DNA of 39,866 bases from JBHGAV01 sp041946685. GTDB taxonomy: Bacteria; Acidobacteriota; Terriglobia; Bryobacterales; Bryobacteraceae. Positions within the stretch are counted from its first letter, which is position 1. Each line of letters begins with the position of its first letter. The notes under the pieces were generated by a model. It did no database searches. It worked only from the letters and a program-made list of their open reading frames with translations, and was not told the DNA's origin. The position numbers were made by a program, and so were the translations under genes. The stretch is taken from assembly GCA_041946685.1 (NCBI GenBank), contig JBHGAV010000039.1, positions 1-39,866 of the forward strand, given 5' to 3'. This document shows positions 8,423-17,100 of the stretch, piece after piece.

Positions 8423-8499
8423 GGGCGGTTAGCTCAGTTGGTCAGAGCGCCTGCCTTACAAGCAGGAGGCCACTGGTTCAAGTCCAGTACCGCCCACCA
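8423..8499 (+). tRNA. tRNA-Val (anticodon UAC)
   Basis: This is a complete cloverleaf. The acceptor stem GGGCGGT (8423-8429) pairs with ACCGCCC (8489-8495). The D arm is GCTC...GAGC. The anticodon stem CCTGC/GCAGG (8450-8454 with 8462-8466) encloses the loop CTTACAA, with anticodon TAC at 8457-8459. The T arm is ACTGG-TTCAAGT-CCAGT. The discriminator A is at 8496 and the 3' CCA is encoded (8497-8499). The tRNA decodes GUA and probably other GUN codons. It lies 30 bases before the stop of the convergent TonB receptor gene. Confidence 0.97.
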
Positions 8500-8528
8500 G
8501 ACCTTGCCTTGCGCGGCTCATGCCCGTT

Positions 8529-10982
8529 TCAGAACCGGTAGCGGGTGCTGAAGAACCAGTTCCGGCCGGATTCGGGATAACCGGCCGTGTAGTAGTAGTT
8601 CCGGTCAAAGAGATTCCGCACGCCTGCCTGAATGGAGAACCCCGCCGCGATGGGCACAACCACTCCCAGATCCGCAGTGCTGTACGAGGTCGAGAAGGCC
8701 AAGTTGCCGGGCGCGGTCCTGTACGTTGTATCTTGCAGAACAATGCCGCCCTCATATCGGTAGCTGGCAAGTGCCAGTACATCATGCGGCAGCCGGAATG
8801 TCGCGTTCGAGATCACTTTGTTCTTGGGATACGTGGGTAGAATTTGGACGGCAGTGAGCACCTGACTGACGTCGATATTGCCGCCGAATTCATACAGCAT
8901 CTTGCGATTGAGATAGGAGTAGTTCGCGTCCAAAGTCAGGCGCGGGACCGGGGAAGTGCGGACACTGACCTCAACTCCCTGATGTGTCTGCCTGGCGATG
9001 TTCACGTTCTGGCTACAGTATCCGGTCTGAGTGCCGGTACTGCTCGGACAGAGGGATCCGGGGTCCTTGACGTAGGCGGATTGGATCGCGTCCCGCAAAC
9101 GGTTATAGAAGTACTCCACCTGCACCAACGTCCGCGCCGGCAAGACGTGCGAATAGCCGGCGTTGATGCTGGTGTTGTGTTCCGGTTTCAGATCAGGATT
9201 TGGAATGCCGGTGCCAAGCTTATAGGAGTAGCTTTCCTTGAGCAGGGGGAAACGGCTCCGGTCGGCTACTGTAAGAAAGAGGCTGCCAAGCGTTGTGAGA
9301 TCGTAGGACACGGATGCCTGTGGATTGTAGCTCCACACATGAGCGGTGCAGCCGGAGAAGGACGTGTTTCCGGGGTCGGCCGCGCACGTCACGGGCACGA
9401 GGGCGGTCTCAGCCACATTGAGTTTCTGAATCCGCAGTCCCTTCATGTGGTCCGTGCTGAAGCCCACGGAGGCGCGCGTCCGCGATGACACGGTGATCAG
9501 ATCCTGGAAGCCCATCGACAGCGTCTGGGCCCTGTTGAGCAACGTCGGCGTGAAGTACGGGTAGGGAGACCTTGCCGGGTATTCGAGCGTCTCTTTGTGG
9601 TTGTCGTCCCGGAAGTGGAAGGACGCGCTGGCCAGGTTCCGCGGCCAGGCCCGAGTGGTGAATTCCGTGGAGCCGCCCGCGCTGTGGTCGTCATAGTAAC
9701 TGTGGTTCGACGTGCTCTTGTTCATGCTCGAGAAGGTCGCACTGTCGTAGAAGGCCATCTGGTTGTTGAACTGGTCGTAGTAGGCGCGGAACTTGATGGA
9801 GGCGGATTCCCCGACAGGCGTGCCCGTGATGAGGTAGTAGGCGGTCTTGTTCCAATATGGCCACCGCCGGTAGGCGTAGGCGTTGAAGATCGCTGCGGAA
9901 TTGGGGCCGGCATACAGCGGTACACCCTTCTCTGCCTTCTGGTTGATCCAACTGAAGACGTATTGATGCGCGCTCTTCGGCGTCCATCCGAAGCGCCCGG
10001 TGTATTTCGCGTCGCGGCTGTCGGAATTGAGGCGCTTGTACGTCGGTTGGAAAGCGTTCAGGGTGAACTTGCCGGAAAGCGGGACAAAGTCGGTTTGCTG
10101 CCAGTCGAAGGTGCCCTGGACGTAAAATCTGCTCCATCGGGAGCCGAGGTTGACCGATGACAGCAGCGTCCCCGCCGAACCGGTCCCCATCATCACGTCC
10201 GCCTGAAGCTTCTCCTGCGGCTGCCTGGTGACCAGGTTGATGGCGCCCCCCATGCCGTTCGGGCCGAGCAAGGGCGAGGCATAGCCCTTGGATACCTGGA
10301 TCTCAGCGACATCGCTCGAAAGAAACCGGTTGAAGTCGATCGTGCCGTCGTAGGGCATGCTGACCTGGATGCCGTCGATATAGAACGGCACCTGACCTCT
10401 CGAAGTGAACCCCCGCAGTCGAACGGCAGCCTCATTTCTGCCTGCGGAGACGTGGTCTACGGCCACTCCCGGCACGTAGTCGAGCGCAGCGGCGACGCTG
10501 AAGGCCTGGCGGTTGATGATCTCGCTGGGGTCAACGCTGGCGGCGACCGGCGAGAGAGGCGACGCCTCCGCCGTGACCGTGACCATCGTAACCCCCATCT
10601 CAAATGGCCTATTGGGGTCCGCTTCCAGGATCCCGGCCATGGCCTTGGTGAGAGCGGCGACCTGATCACGGAGCTGCTCAGCGTCCCAGGGCTCCGGCGG
10701 AGCCGGCCGCAATTCGACCTGCGTGTCCGGGCGCATCTTCAGCCAGAGCTCGACCCCCTTGCGAATCTGCACGATGGCGGCCCTGTGGGCCGGAAGTTCG
10801 CCGGCGGGGGCGCTGCTGAGATAGTCGAGCTCAGCCGACCACTGGAGCATCTGCTTGGTCTGCGCTTGCAGACAGGGATGGAGGAGCAGGAGGACGGCCG
10901 CGGCGAGCGCACGCCGCGCGGCGACAGCGCCACCGGAGTTCTTGAGCAGCACCAGCTCTTGTTCTTTTAGAAAAAAGCGCAT
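8529..10982 (-). CDS. TonB-dependent outer-membrane receptor with N-terminal helical extension
   Basis: This is an active transporter of the outer membrane, energised by TonB-ExbBD. The protein has about 817 residues from the ATG at 10982; upstream in-frame starts at 11033 and 11060 are possible. The signal peptide has a long n-region and then the hydrophobic run ALAAAVLLLLHPCLQAQ. Residues about 41-130 are a helix-rich, charged segment (WDAEQLRDQVAALTKAMAGI) that I do not recognise. From about 133 a normal plug begins (VTVTAEASPLSPVAASVDP; later VRLRGFTSRGQVPFYIDGIQ). The 22-strand barrel ends in a C-terminal Phe (FFSTRYRF). It lacks the Oar-type carboxypeptidase-like domain of the three larger receptors here. 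It is divergent from the exported tetrapyrrole methylase and hexaheme cytochrome, which suggests a tetrapyrrole, corrinoid or metal-chelate substrate. The substrate is inferred only. Confidence 0.9.
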   Translation of the reverse strand: MRFFLKEQELVLLKNSGGAVAARRALAAAVLLLLHPCLQAQTKQMLQWSAELDYLSSAPAGELPAHRAAIVQIRKGVELWLKMRPDTQVELRPAPPEPWDAEQLRDQVAALTKAMAGILEADPNRPFEMGVTMVTVTAEASPLSPVAASVDPSEIINRQAFSVAAALDYVPGVAVDHVSAGRNEAAVRLRGFTSRGQVPFYIDGIQVSMPYDGTIDFNRFLSSDVAEIQVSKGYASPLLGPNGMGGAINLVTRQPQEKLQADVMMGTGSAGTLLSSVNLGSRWSRFYVQGTFDWQQTDFVPLSGKFTLNAFQPTYKRLNSDSRDAKYTGRFGWTPKSAHQYVFSWINQKAEKGVPLYAGPNSAAIFNAYAYRRWPYWNKTAYYLITGTPVGESASIKFRAYYDQFNNQMAFYDSATFSSMNKSTSNHSYYDDHSAGGSTEFTTRAWPRNLASASFHFRDDNHKETLEYPARSPYPYFTPTLLNRAQTLSMGFQDLITVSSRTRASVGFSTDHMKGLRIQKLNVAETALVPVTCAADPGNTSFSGCTAHVWSYNPQASVSYDLTTLGSLFLTVADRSRFPLLKESYSYKLGTGIPNPDLKPEHNTSINAGYSHVLPARTLVQVEYFYNRLRDAIQSAYVKDPGSLCPSSTGTQTGYCSQNVNIARQTHQGVEVSVRTSPVPRLTLDANYSYLNRKMLYEFGGNIDVSQVLTAVQILPTYPKNKVISNATFRLPHDVLALASYRYEGGIVLQDTTYRTAPGNLAFSTSYSTADLGVVVPIAAGFSIQAGVRNLFDRNYYYTAGYPESGRNWFFSTRYRF

Positions 10983-10992
10983 GGAAGTCTTC

Positions 10993-11019
10993 TTTACAAG
11001 ACGATGTCTTTGATATGAT
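10993..11019 (+). promoter_or_regulatory. Divergent promoter region with an inverted-repeat operator candidate
   Basis: TTTACA (10993-10998) and TATGAT (11014-11019), 15 bases apart, resemble a plus-strand promoter for the methylase-cytochrome unit. The spacer is shorter than ideal. Between them is a perfect inverted repeat AAGAC-GAT-GTCTT (10998-11010), placed where a bound repressor would block polymerase. The same region lies just upstream of the likely receptor start at 10982, so one regulator could control both directions. No regulator gene is adjacent. This is inference from sequence pattern. Confidence 0.35.
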
Positions 11020-11062
11020 ACCAGTGTCGTCATTTCGATCAAGCTCTCCAAGGAAGGCATAA

Positions 11063-11971
11063 GTGCAAACCTGGACGAAACACGCGGCTTTTCTGGCCAT
11101 TCTTCTTCTGGTTGTTCCGGCTGCCGGCGCGGGGCCGGGCAAGTTCTACATCGTTGGGATGGGCACGGCTCCCGACCTCATCACCGTGCGCGGAGTGGAG
11201 GTCATCAAAAAGGCGGACATCATTCTCCTTGAGGAGCCGTCCGAGAGAGAGTACTGGAAGGAATTCATCGGCGACAAGGAGGTCATATACTGCCCCCATG
11301 GCGCCCGGGTCGGCCTTGGCCTGGAGCCGAAGGAGGTCCAGGACCCGGACATCAGGGCCATTGTGGAGAGAAACGCCAGCCATCGGCAGGAGACCGTGAA
11401 GAAGGTCCGCCAGGCGGTGGAGGAAGGGAAAATCGTTGCCGCCCTGGAGGGTGGGGATCCCATGATGTACGGCACGACCTTTTACCTCGAGATGCTGCCG
11501 AAGGACTTCCCTTCGGAGATCATTCCGGGCATCGGCGCCTTTCAGGCCACCACCGCCGCAGTGAAGATGAGCCCGGTGTTCGGCTATGACACCAGTTCCG
11601 TCATCGTGACGATGGACGACTGGACGGGTCGCAAGGACGTTAATGAAAAGCTGATGGCGACGCAGTCGAGCATGATCATCTATACTATGAATCTCGACTA
11701 CCCCCGGCTGTTCAACTCGCTCAAGCGGCACTATCCAGCATCCACCCCCGTCGCCGTCGTCTCCTACGGTGGAGACCTGGGAAGACAGCAGGTCGTGCGC
11801 AGCACGGTCGGCCGCTTTCTGACGGAAGTGGACTACAAGAGGCTCCCGGCCGATGCGCACACAGTCCTGGTCGGGAAATTCCTGGAGGTTGGGCAGGCCC
11901 GCAAGGACGCCCTTCTCGGCGCGAGAAGACAGATCGAGCGAAGACACGGAGCGACTCCGACTACCCGGTGA
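11063..11971 (+). CDS. Exported tetrapyrrole methylase-like protein
   Basis: The protein has 302 residues and the fold signature of tetrapyrrole (corrin/porphyrin) methylases (Pfam TP_methylase; CobA/CbiF/CobM type). These enzymes use S-adenosylmethionine to methylate uroporphyrinogen III or precorrins. Motifs seen are VGMGTAPDLITVRG (residues 31-44, the N-terminal loop), LEGGDPMMYG (128-137, SAM-pocket loop) and PGIGAFQATTAAV (155-167). Unusually, residues 1-23 form a clear signal peptide (KHAAFLAILLLVVPAAGAGP), so the protein should be periplasmic or envelope-associated, where SAM is not expected. The GTG start at 11063 follows an AAGGAAGG ribosome binding site. Its stop overlaps the GTG of the cytochrome gene by four bases. 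It may be a repurposed tetrapyrrole-binding protein rather than an active methylase. No catalytic claim can be made. Confidence 0.85.
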   Translation: MQTWTKHAAFLAILLLVVPAAGAGPGKFYIVGMGTAPDLITVRGVEVIKKADIILLEEPSEREYWKEFIGDKEVIYCPHGARVGLGLEPKEVQDPDIRAIVERNASHRQETVKKVRQAVEEGKIVAALEGGDPMMYGTTFYLEMLPKDFPSEIIPGIGAFQATTAAVKMSPVFGYDTSSVIVTMDDWTGRKDVNEKLMATQSSMIIYTMNLDYPRLFNSLKRHYPASTPVAVVSYGGDLGRQQVVRSTVGRFLTEVDYKRLPADAHTVLVGKFLEVGQARKDALLGARRQIERRHGATPTTR

Positions 11972-12642
11972 GCACGGCGGGCGGCGGCACACGCATGCGT
12001 TTCACGAATATACTGCGGCTGATGCTGGGCCTTGCCATCTGCCTTCCGTGGGGGGGCCATGCCGCGAAGAAGGACGGCGGCTTTATCGTGTATCCGGGCG
12101 CGCCGGGATCACCCGGCCCGGTCGTGTTCAGTCACCTGTCGCACGGCGCCCGCAAGGCAGGCTACGACTGCGCGGCGTGCCATGCCGCGGCCGCGGTGGA
12201 CACGATCAAGGTGACGATGGACGAGATCCGGCAGGGCCGGGCCTGCGGCGCCTGCCACGACGGCCGAGTCAAGGGTCCGCGCGGACGGTCGGCGGCTGCG
12301 CCGGTTGAGGACTGCCAGACCTGTCACATGCCCGCCGCCGATGTGGTCATAGCACTGAAACGCATGGACCCGGTTCCGTTCTCGCACGTGTCTCACCTTG
12401 GGGTCGTTGCCGGCAAGAAGCTCTCGAAGCCGGCAGGCTTCTCCTGCGGCGATTGCCACCCCGCGCCATTCGACCTTGCCGCCAGGGGCTCGAGCGGCAT
12501 GCAGCTCCCTCACGACAGGGGTGGGTGTGCCCAGTGCCACAACGGACGAAAGCGGCGCGACGGTCTGCCGGTGGCGTTCGCCGCGAACACGCGCTGCCTC
12601 GCCTGCCACAAACCTCCTGAGCCTCCTTCCGCGGTGCGGTAG
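11968..12642 (+). CDS. Hexaheme c-type cytochrome (two triheme c7-like units)
   Basis: This is a small exported multiheme cytochrome, probably for periplasmic electron transfer. The protein has 224 residues from the GTG at 11968; an ATG at 11995 would give MRFTNILRLMLGLAICLPWG as the signal peptide start. It has six CxxCH heme-attachment motifs, at residues 68-72, 93-97, 116-120, 160-164, 187-191 and 210-214. They fall in two sets of three, each preceded by an FSHxSH segment (54-59 and 138-143) that supplies axial histidines. This suggests an internal duplication of a c7-type triheme module. The gene overlaps the exported tetrapyrrole methylase gene by four bases (GTGA), so the two are translated together. 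Its stop is 57 bases from the convergent photolyase stop. Confidence 0.92.
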   Translation: MSTAGGGTRMRFTNILRLMLGLAICLPWGGHAAKKDGGFIVYPGAPGSPGPVVFSHLSHGARKAGYDCAACHAAAAVDTIKVTMDEIRQGRACGACHDGRVKGPRGRSAAAPVEDCQTCHMPAADVVIALKRMDPVPFSHVSHLGVVAGKKLSKPAGFSCGDCHPAPFDLAARGSSGMQLPHDRGGCAQCHNGRKRRDGLPVAFAANTRCLACHKPPEPPSAVR

Positions 12643-12698
12643 CCGTCCAGGGCCTGACCGCTCTGCGGCGCGTGGGGAGCGAAATTCGTGCATGGCGA

Positions 12699-14087
12699 TC
12701 AGGAAGCAGGTCGCCGGCTGCCTCCACGGAAGCTCGCCAGTGCCTGGAGCGCGCGCCGGCGGGCGGCGGCATGCTCGACGATCGGAGCTGGGTACTTTTC
12801 TCCCTTCTTCAGTTCCGGCACCCAGCGTTCAACATACCTGCCATCGGGATCGAACTTCGCTGCCTGGACGGTTGGATTGAAGATCCGGAAATAGGGGGCG
12901 GCGTCGGCGCCACAGCCTGCGACCCATTGCCAGCCGAACGTGTTGTTGGCCAAGTCGGCGTCCAGCAGGGCGTCCCAGAACCAGGCCGCGCCCTCGTGCC
13001 AAGCGATTAGTAGATGCTTGACCAGGAACGAGGCGGCCACCATTCTCACCCGGTTGTGCATCCAGCCCGTTTGTCGCAGCTCGCGCATTCCGGCGTCCAC
13101 GAGCGGGTAGCCGGTCCTGCCTTCCGTCCACGCCTCCAGCAGCCGCCGATCCATCCGCCACGGGAAGGACGCGAACTCTTGCCGAAGGGCCTCCCGCGGC
13201 GAGCCCGGATGGGAATGCAGGATGTGATACGCAAACTCGCGCCAGCCGAGTTGCCGGAGGAAGGCCTGGGCTCCCGCTCGGCTAGTGCCCATTGTCCCCA
13301 ACATTGCTAGCCACACCCGGCTGGGACTGATCTCTCCAAAGTGCAGGTGCGGCGACAGCCGAGAAGTACCCTCAATGCCAGGTAGGTCCCGGCTTGCGGG
13401 ATATGAGGCAAGCGCCTCACGGAGGAATCGCTCCAACTGCCGTCGCGCCCCCGGTTCGCCGGGTTGCCAATGCTCACCGAGCTGGTTCGCCCCACCGTAT
13501 GCACGGTCAAAGCCAAGCTCCCGAACCTCCAGCGAGGGTGGCCACCTCGCCGGCGAAGCTATGCGTCTCGGCGCATCCTTCCCGGACGCCGGCACGAAGG
13601 TGGCCTGAAAGGCGCGCCAGAAGGGGGTGAAAACACGGAACGGCTGCCCGGCCTGGTTACGGACCGAACCAGGATCCACCAGCAGCGAACCGTTGAAGCC
13701 GTTCGCGAGCAATCCCTGCTTGCGAAAGCTTGATTCCAGCCGGGCTTCCAGCGCCACCGCGGCAGGCTCGTAGCGGCGATTCCACAGGACGGCTGCCGCA
13801 CCTGTCTCCGAAATGAGCCTCTCCAGCGCCTCCGTTGTGGGGCCTCGCCGTATGATCAGGCGCGAGCCGCGCTTGGCCAGTTCTATGCCAAGAGCCTCCA
13901 GGGAGCGGCCAAGCCACCATCTCGATGACGCACCCGGAGTCCACTCGCCCTCGTCTTCGGGGGCCCAGATGAATACGGGGATCACGGGACCACGCCGTTC
14001 CAGCGCGGCTACCAAGGCCGGATTGTCCGATAGGCGCAGGTCCTGCCGGAACCAGACCAGGACCGGCGCCGGGATCGCAACGGACAC
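12699..14087 (-). CDS. phr: Deoxyribodipyrimidine photolyase / cryptochrome family
   Basis: This is a light-dependent repair enzyme of the class I photolyase/cryptochrome family, which splits UV-induced pyrimidine dimers using FADH-. The protein has 462 residues from the GTG at 14087. The N-terminal antenna domain begins VLVWFRQDLRLSDNPALVAA. The C-terminal FAD domain shows SPHLHFGEISPSRVW, QLGWREFAYHIL, TGYPLVDAGMRELRQTGWMH-NRVRM, and the LLDADLANNTFGWQWVAGCG stretch typical of CPD photolyases. I reject starts further upstream (to 14225) because they would overlap the receptor gene at 14179, while GTG 14087 has an excellent AAAGGAGG site just before it. It lies 91 bases downstream of the Oar-like receptor gene and may be read from it. 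CPD versus cryptochrome function is inferred from motifs. Confidence 0.92.
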   Translation of the reverse strand: MSVAIPAPVLVWFRQDLRLSDNPALVAALERRGPVIPVFIWAPEDEGEWTPGASSRWWLGRSLEALGIELAKRGSRLIIRRGPTTEALERLISETGAAAVLWNRRYEPAAVALEARLESSFRKQGLLANGFNGSLLVDPGSVRNQAGQPFRVFTPFWRAFQATFVPASGKDAPRRIASPARWPPSLEVRELGFDRAYGGANQLGEHWQPGEPGARRQLERFLREALASYPASRDLPGIEGTSRLSPHLHFGEISPSRVWLAMLGTMGTSRAGAQAFLRQLGWREFAYHILHSHPGSPREALRQEFASFPWRMDRRLLEAWTEGRTGYPLVDAGMRELRQTGWMHNRVRMVAASFLVKHLLIAWHEGAAWFWDALLDADLANNTFGWQWVAGCGADAAPYFRIFNPTVQAAKFDPDGRYVERWVPELKKGEKYPAPIVEHAAARRRALQALASFRGGSRRPAS

Positions 14088-14091
14088 AGGG

Positions 14092-14099
14092 CCTCCTTT
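14092..14099 (-). promoter_or_regulatory. Shine-Dalgarno that sets the photolyase start
   Basis: On the minus strand AAAGGAGG ends four bases before the GTG at 14087. It is a near-perfect anti-SD match and decides the start against longer in-frame alternatives that would run into the upstream receptor gene. Confidence 0.75.
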
Positions 14100-14178
14100 G
14101 AGAGGATTCAACTTTGAGGATACTCGCCAGGCGGGAAAGAATTGGAGGGCAGGCGCGGGGCCTGCCCTCCAGGACAAA

Positions 14179-17100
14179 TCAGAAGATGATCTTGGCGCCG
14201 ATTTCGATCTGACGGCCGGTGACACTGCCCAACTGGCGCAGCGCCTTCCCGAACGTTCCGCTGGTGATCGTCAAGTCGGGATTGGCCCGGTTGAGCCGGT
14301 TGGTCAGGTTGTAGGCCGAGCCTTTCAGCTCGAACTTCCATCCCTCCCTGATCGTGAATTGCTTGGAGAGAGTGCTCTGCATCTCCCAGTAGATCGGTCC
14401 GCGGATTTCAGGATAGTGATCCGGGTTGGTGCGCGGTGTGAAAGAAGGAAGCACCTTGAACTTCGACGTATCGAACCACTTGTCGGGTGTCGGATTGTCG
14501 ATCGTCGGGTCCCCGCTAACCTCCGCCGCGCCAAACCGCAGGTACTGGCCCGAGTTGAAATACCAGGCCGAGACGATCTGCCATCCGCCCAGGGCCATGT
14601 CCAAGGCTCGCGGCGCATCCGCCAGGAACCTCCGTCCCTTGCCGAACGGGACCTGATAGGTGCCCGCAATGGATACCCGGTGATGCGGATTCGGGCTATC
14701 CAGGTAGGTCAGGCGATCCAGGTAGGCGTCGAGCGGGTCCAGGTACCAAGCCCCAAACCCCGTAATCTGCACAGTTGAGGCCGCGTTCGATCCAAGGATT
14801 TGGGTCTTCTCGCGGATGTAGGAGTAACCCACCAGGAAGTTGAACCCGTTGGCAAACGACCGCTGGACCTTGAGATCCCAGGAATAGTACTGGGTCTTGG
14901 CGCCAGGCTTGAACGCTTCCCATAGGTTCCCGTACTGCGGCCGCTGCACGAGGAGTTGCGTGATCGGGACCGTCTTCAGGTTCCGGAATTGCCCCGGGAA
15001 CTGGGCCGGCGTGAGGTAGTTGTAGAAGGGATTGGCTACGTTGACCGCGGTCGCTCCCTTGTAGGTATAGCCGATTCTCGGGTCGACCTGGTTGTAGTTC
15101 CAGGCGTAGTTCAGATTGTGACCGAAGGTGGCGAACATGCCCAGGTCGACGATGATGCGGTTGGGCAATTCGCGGGAGAAGTTGAGGTTGAAGCGGTCGT
15201 TCACCGGACGGGAGTAGTTCATCCCGTTCCAGCCAATGTTCGGCACGCCCAAGCCTACCACCGCGCCCTGATCTCTGCCGCCCGGAGCGACCAATGGATT
15301 GACGCCCGCCGGGAAGGGATTCGAAACCACAGCCTGGGGCACGCCGGAGTTCAAAGGCAGCGGATTCTGCTGCTTGTCGTAGCCGGCGTACATCGGCTGC
15401 ATCAGGTTGACCGCCTCAAAGCTGCCGTAGGGAGGGCCGGTGTAGTTGAACGCCGCCGGCGTGACGTAGCGCGCATAGCCGAAGCGCAGCGACGTCCGGT
15501 CGTTAAGCCTGTAGGCGATGCCCGCGCGCGGCATCAGCACGAGCTTCTGCGACGGCCAGATTCCAGGCCTGTCTTTCGAGGTGAAGACCCATGCGCCGGT
15601 CCAGCTATGGGGCGTGCTGAGCATCGACGTGACGGCTGACGGCATCGCGGGCGGGGCCGATGAGATGGCGGGTGTCGGAACCGAGAAGTCCGGTCCGATG
15701 GACAACTGGTGGAGCGGATCGTGCCAAGGGGTCTCATACTCATACCGGAGGCCCAGATTCAAGGTGATGTTCCGGGTCGGCTTCCAGTCGTCGTGGATGT
15801 AGGTTGCGTAGTATTCGGTCCGGTTCTGATTCAAAGGCGCCGCGACTGCCTGGCTGGTATCGGTGATCACGCCGAGCAGCAATGTCGCGAATGCATTACC
15901 GGAGGTGGCCGTGTTGGGATTGAGGAACGTGTTGGCGGTCACTGCCGGGTCGAACACGAACTGATTCCCTGCCACCGCCAGCAGATGCCCGCCCGTCCTG
16001 CGCCACTCGAAGCCGGTCTTGAGATAGTGCTTGTTGCGCATGTTCAGGATCTGGGTCGAAAAGCTGCTGCCGTTCGGGTGCTGACTCCAGATGTTCGGGC
16101 CGCCCCGGCCCATATTCCCACCGCTCTTGCCCGTAACATTGATGCTGGGCAGGTAGGTCGGGAACACATCGGGCGGATACCGGTAGGCCGCGAACCAGTC
16201 GTTGCCCGGCCAGTACTTCTCGAGCGGCTTGTCATTCGCGTTCTTCGACTTGAACTCATCTATGAAGTAGCGATGGTCGCCACGGAAACTGATGACTGTG
16301 GACTGGCTGAACGTCCAGATCGCCTCTCCCGCCAGTACGAAGCCATCGCGCTTGCTGCCGCCCTGCACGTACAGCGGGCTGACTTCCTGCAAGGGCGAAG
16401 GCTGGACAATGTTGGTCCTGTAAAGACTGGGCCGCGCGAAGACCCTCCACTTGTCGTTGACGTACCAGTCCACGCGGTCCGAAATGTCATAGTAGTTCGT
16501 GATCGTGTTCGTGATCGCGCTGAAATTGTTGGTGCCCGTAATGTCGTCCGGTGTGCGATTGGGGCTAAGAAACTCGCTCAGCCACCGGGCGCCCAGAGAA
16601 TCGAACTTCGTAGACGGGATCTTGTTTCCGGGGAAGGGCGTGCGGGTGACGGCGCTGGTCGTGGGATCGAAGATCGTAGTGTATGGATCGTAGATTGTGA
16701 GCAGTGAGCCGGTCCTGGTCAGTGACTGCGAGAAATCACCGGTCTTCTCCAGGGCTGTTGGCACGGTCTTCAGGCCGACCGAGGGCTGCCGGGGCTTCTG
16801 CACCTCCCAACTGAAGAAGTTGAAAATCTTGTTCTTCAGGACGGGGTGGCCTACGGCGACACCATAGATGTTGTTGCGCTGAGCGGACTTGGTGCCTGTC
16901 GTGCGGTCGGTGACGGCGTTGAATGCCGGGTTGCGGCCGAGCCAGAACACGCTGCCGTGGAATTCGTTCGTGCCTGCCTTGGTAGCCATGCTGATGGTGC
17001 CGCCCGCGCTGTGCCCCACGCTGGCATCCACCGAGTTCTTCTCCACGTTGGCTTCCTGTACAGCGTCCGCGTTGGGAACCCAGGCGACCTTGTAGCCAAC

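Noticed and set aside
14088..14225. N-terminal extension of the photolyase
   Set aside because: It would overlap the receptor 1 gene and has no family similarity. The AAAGGAGG site fixes the start at 14087.
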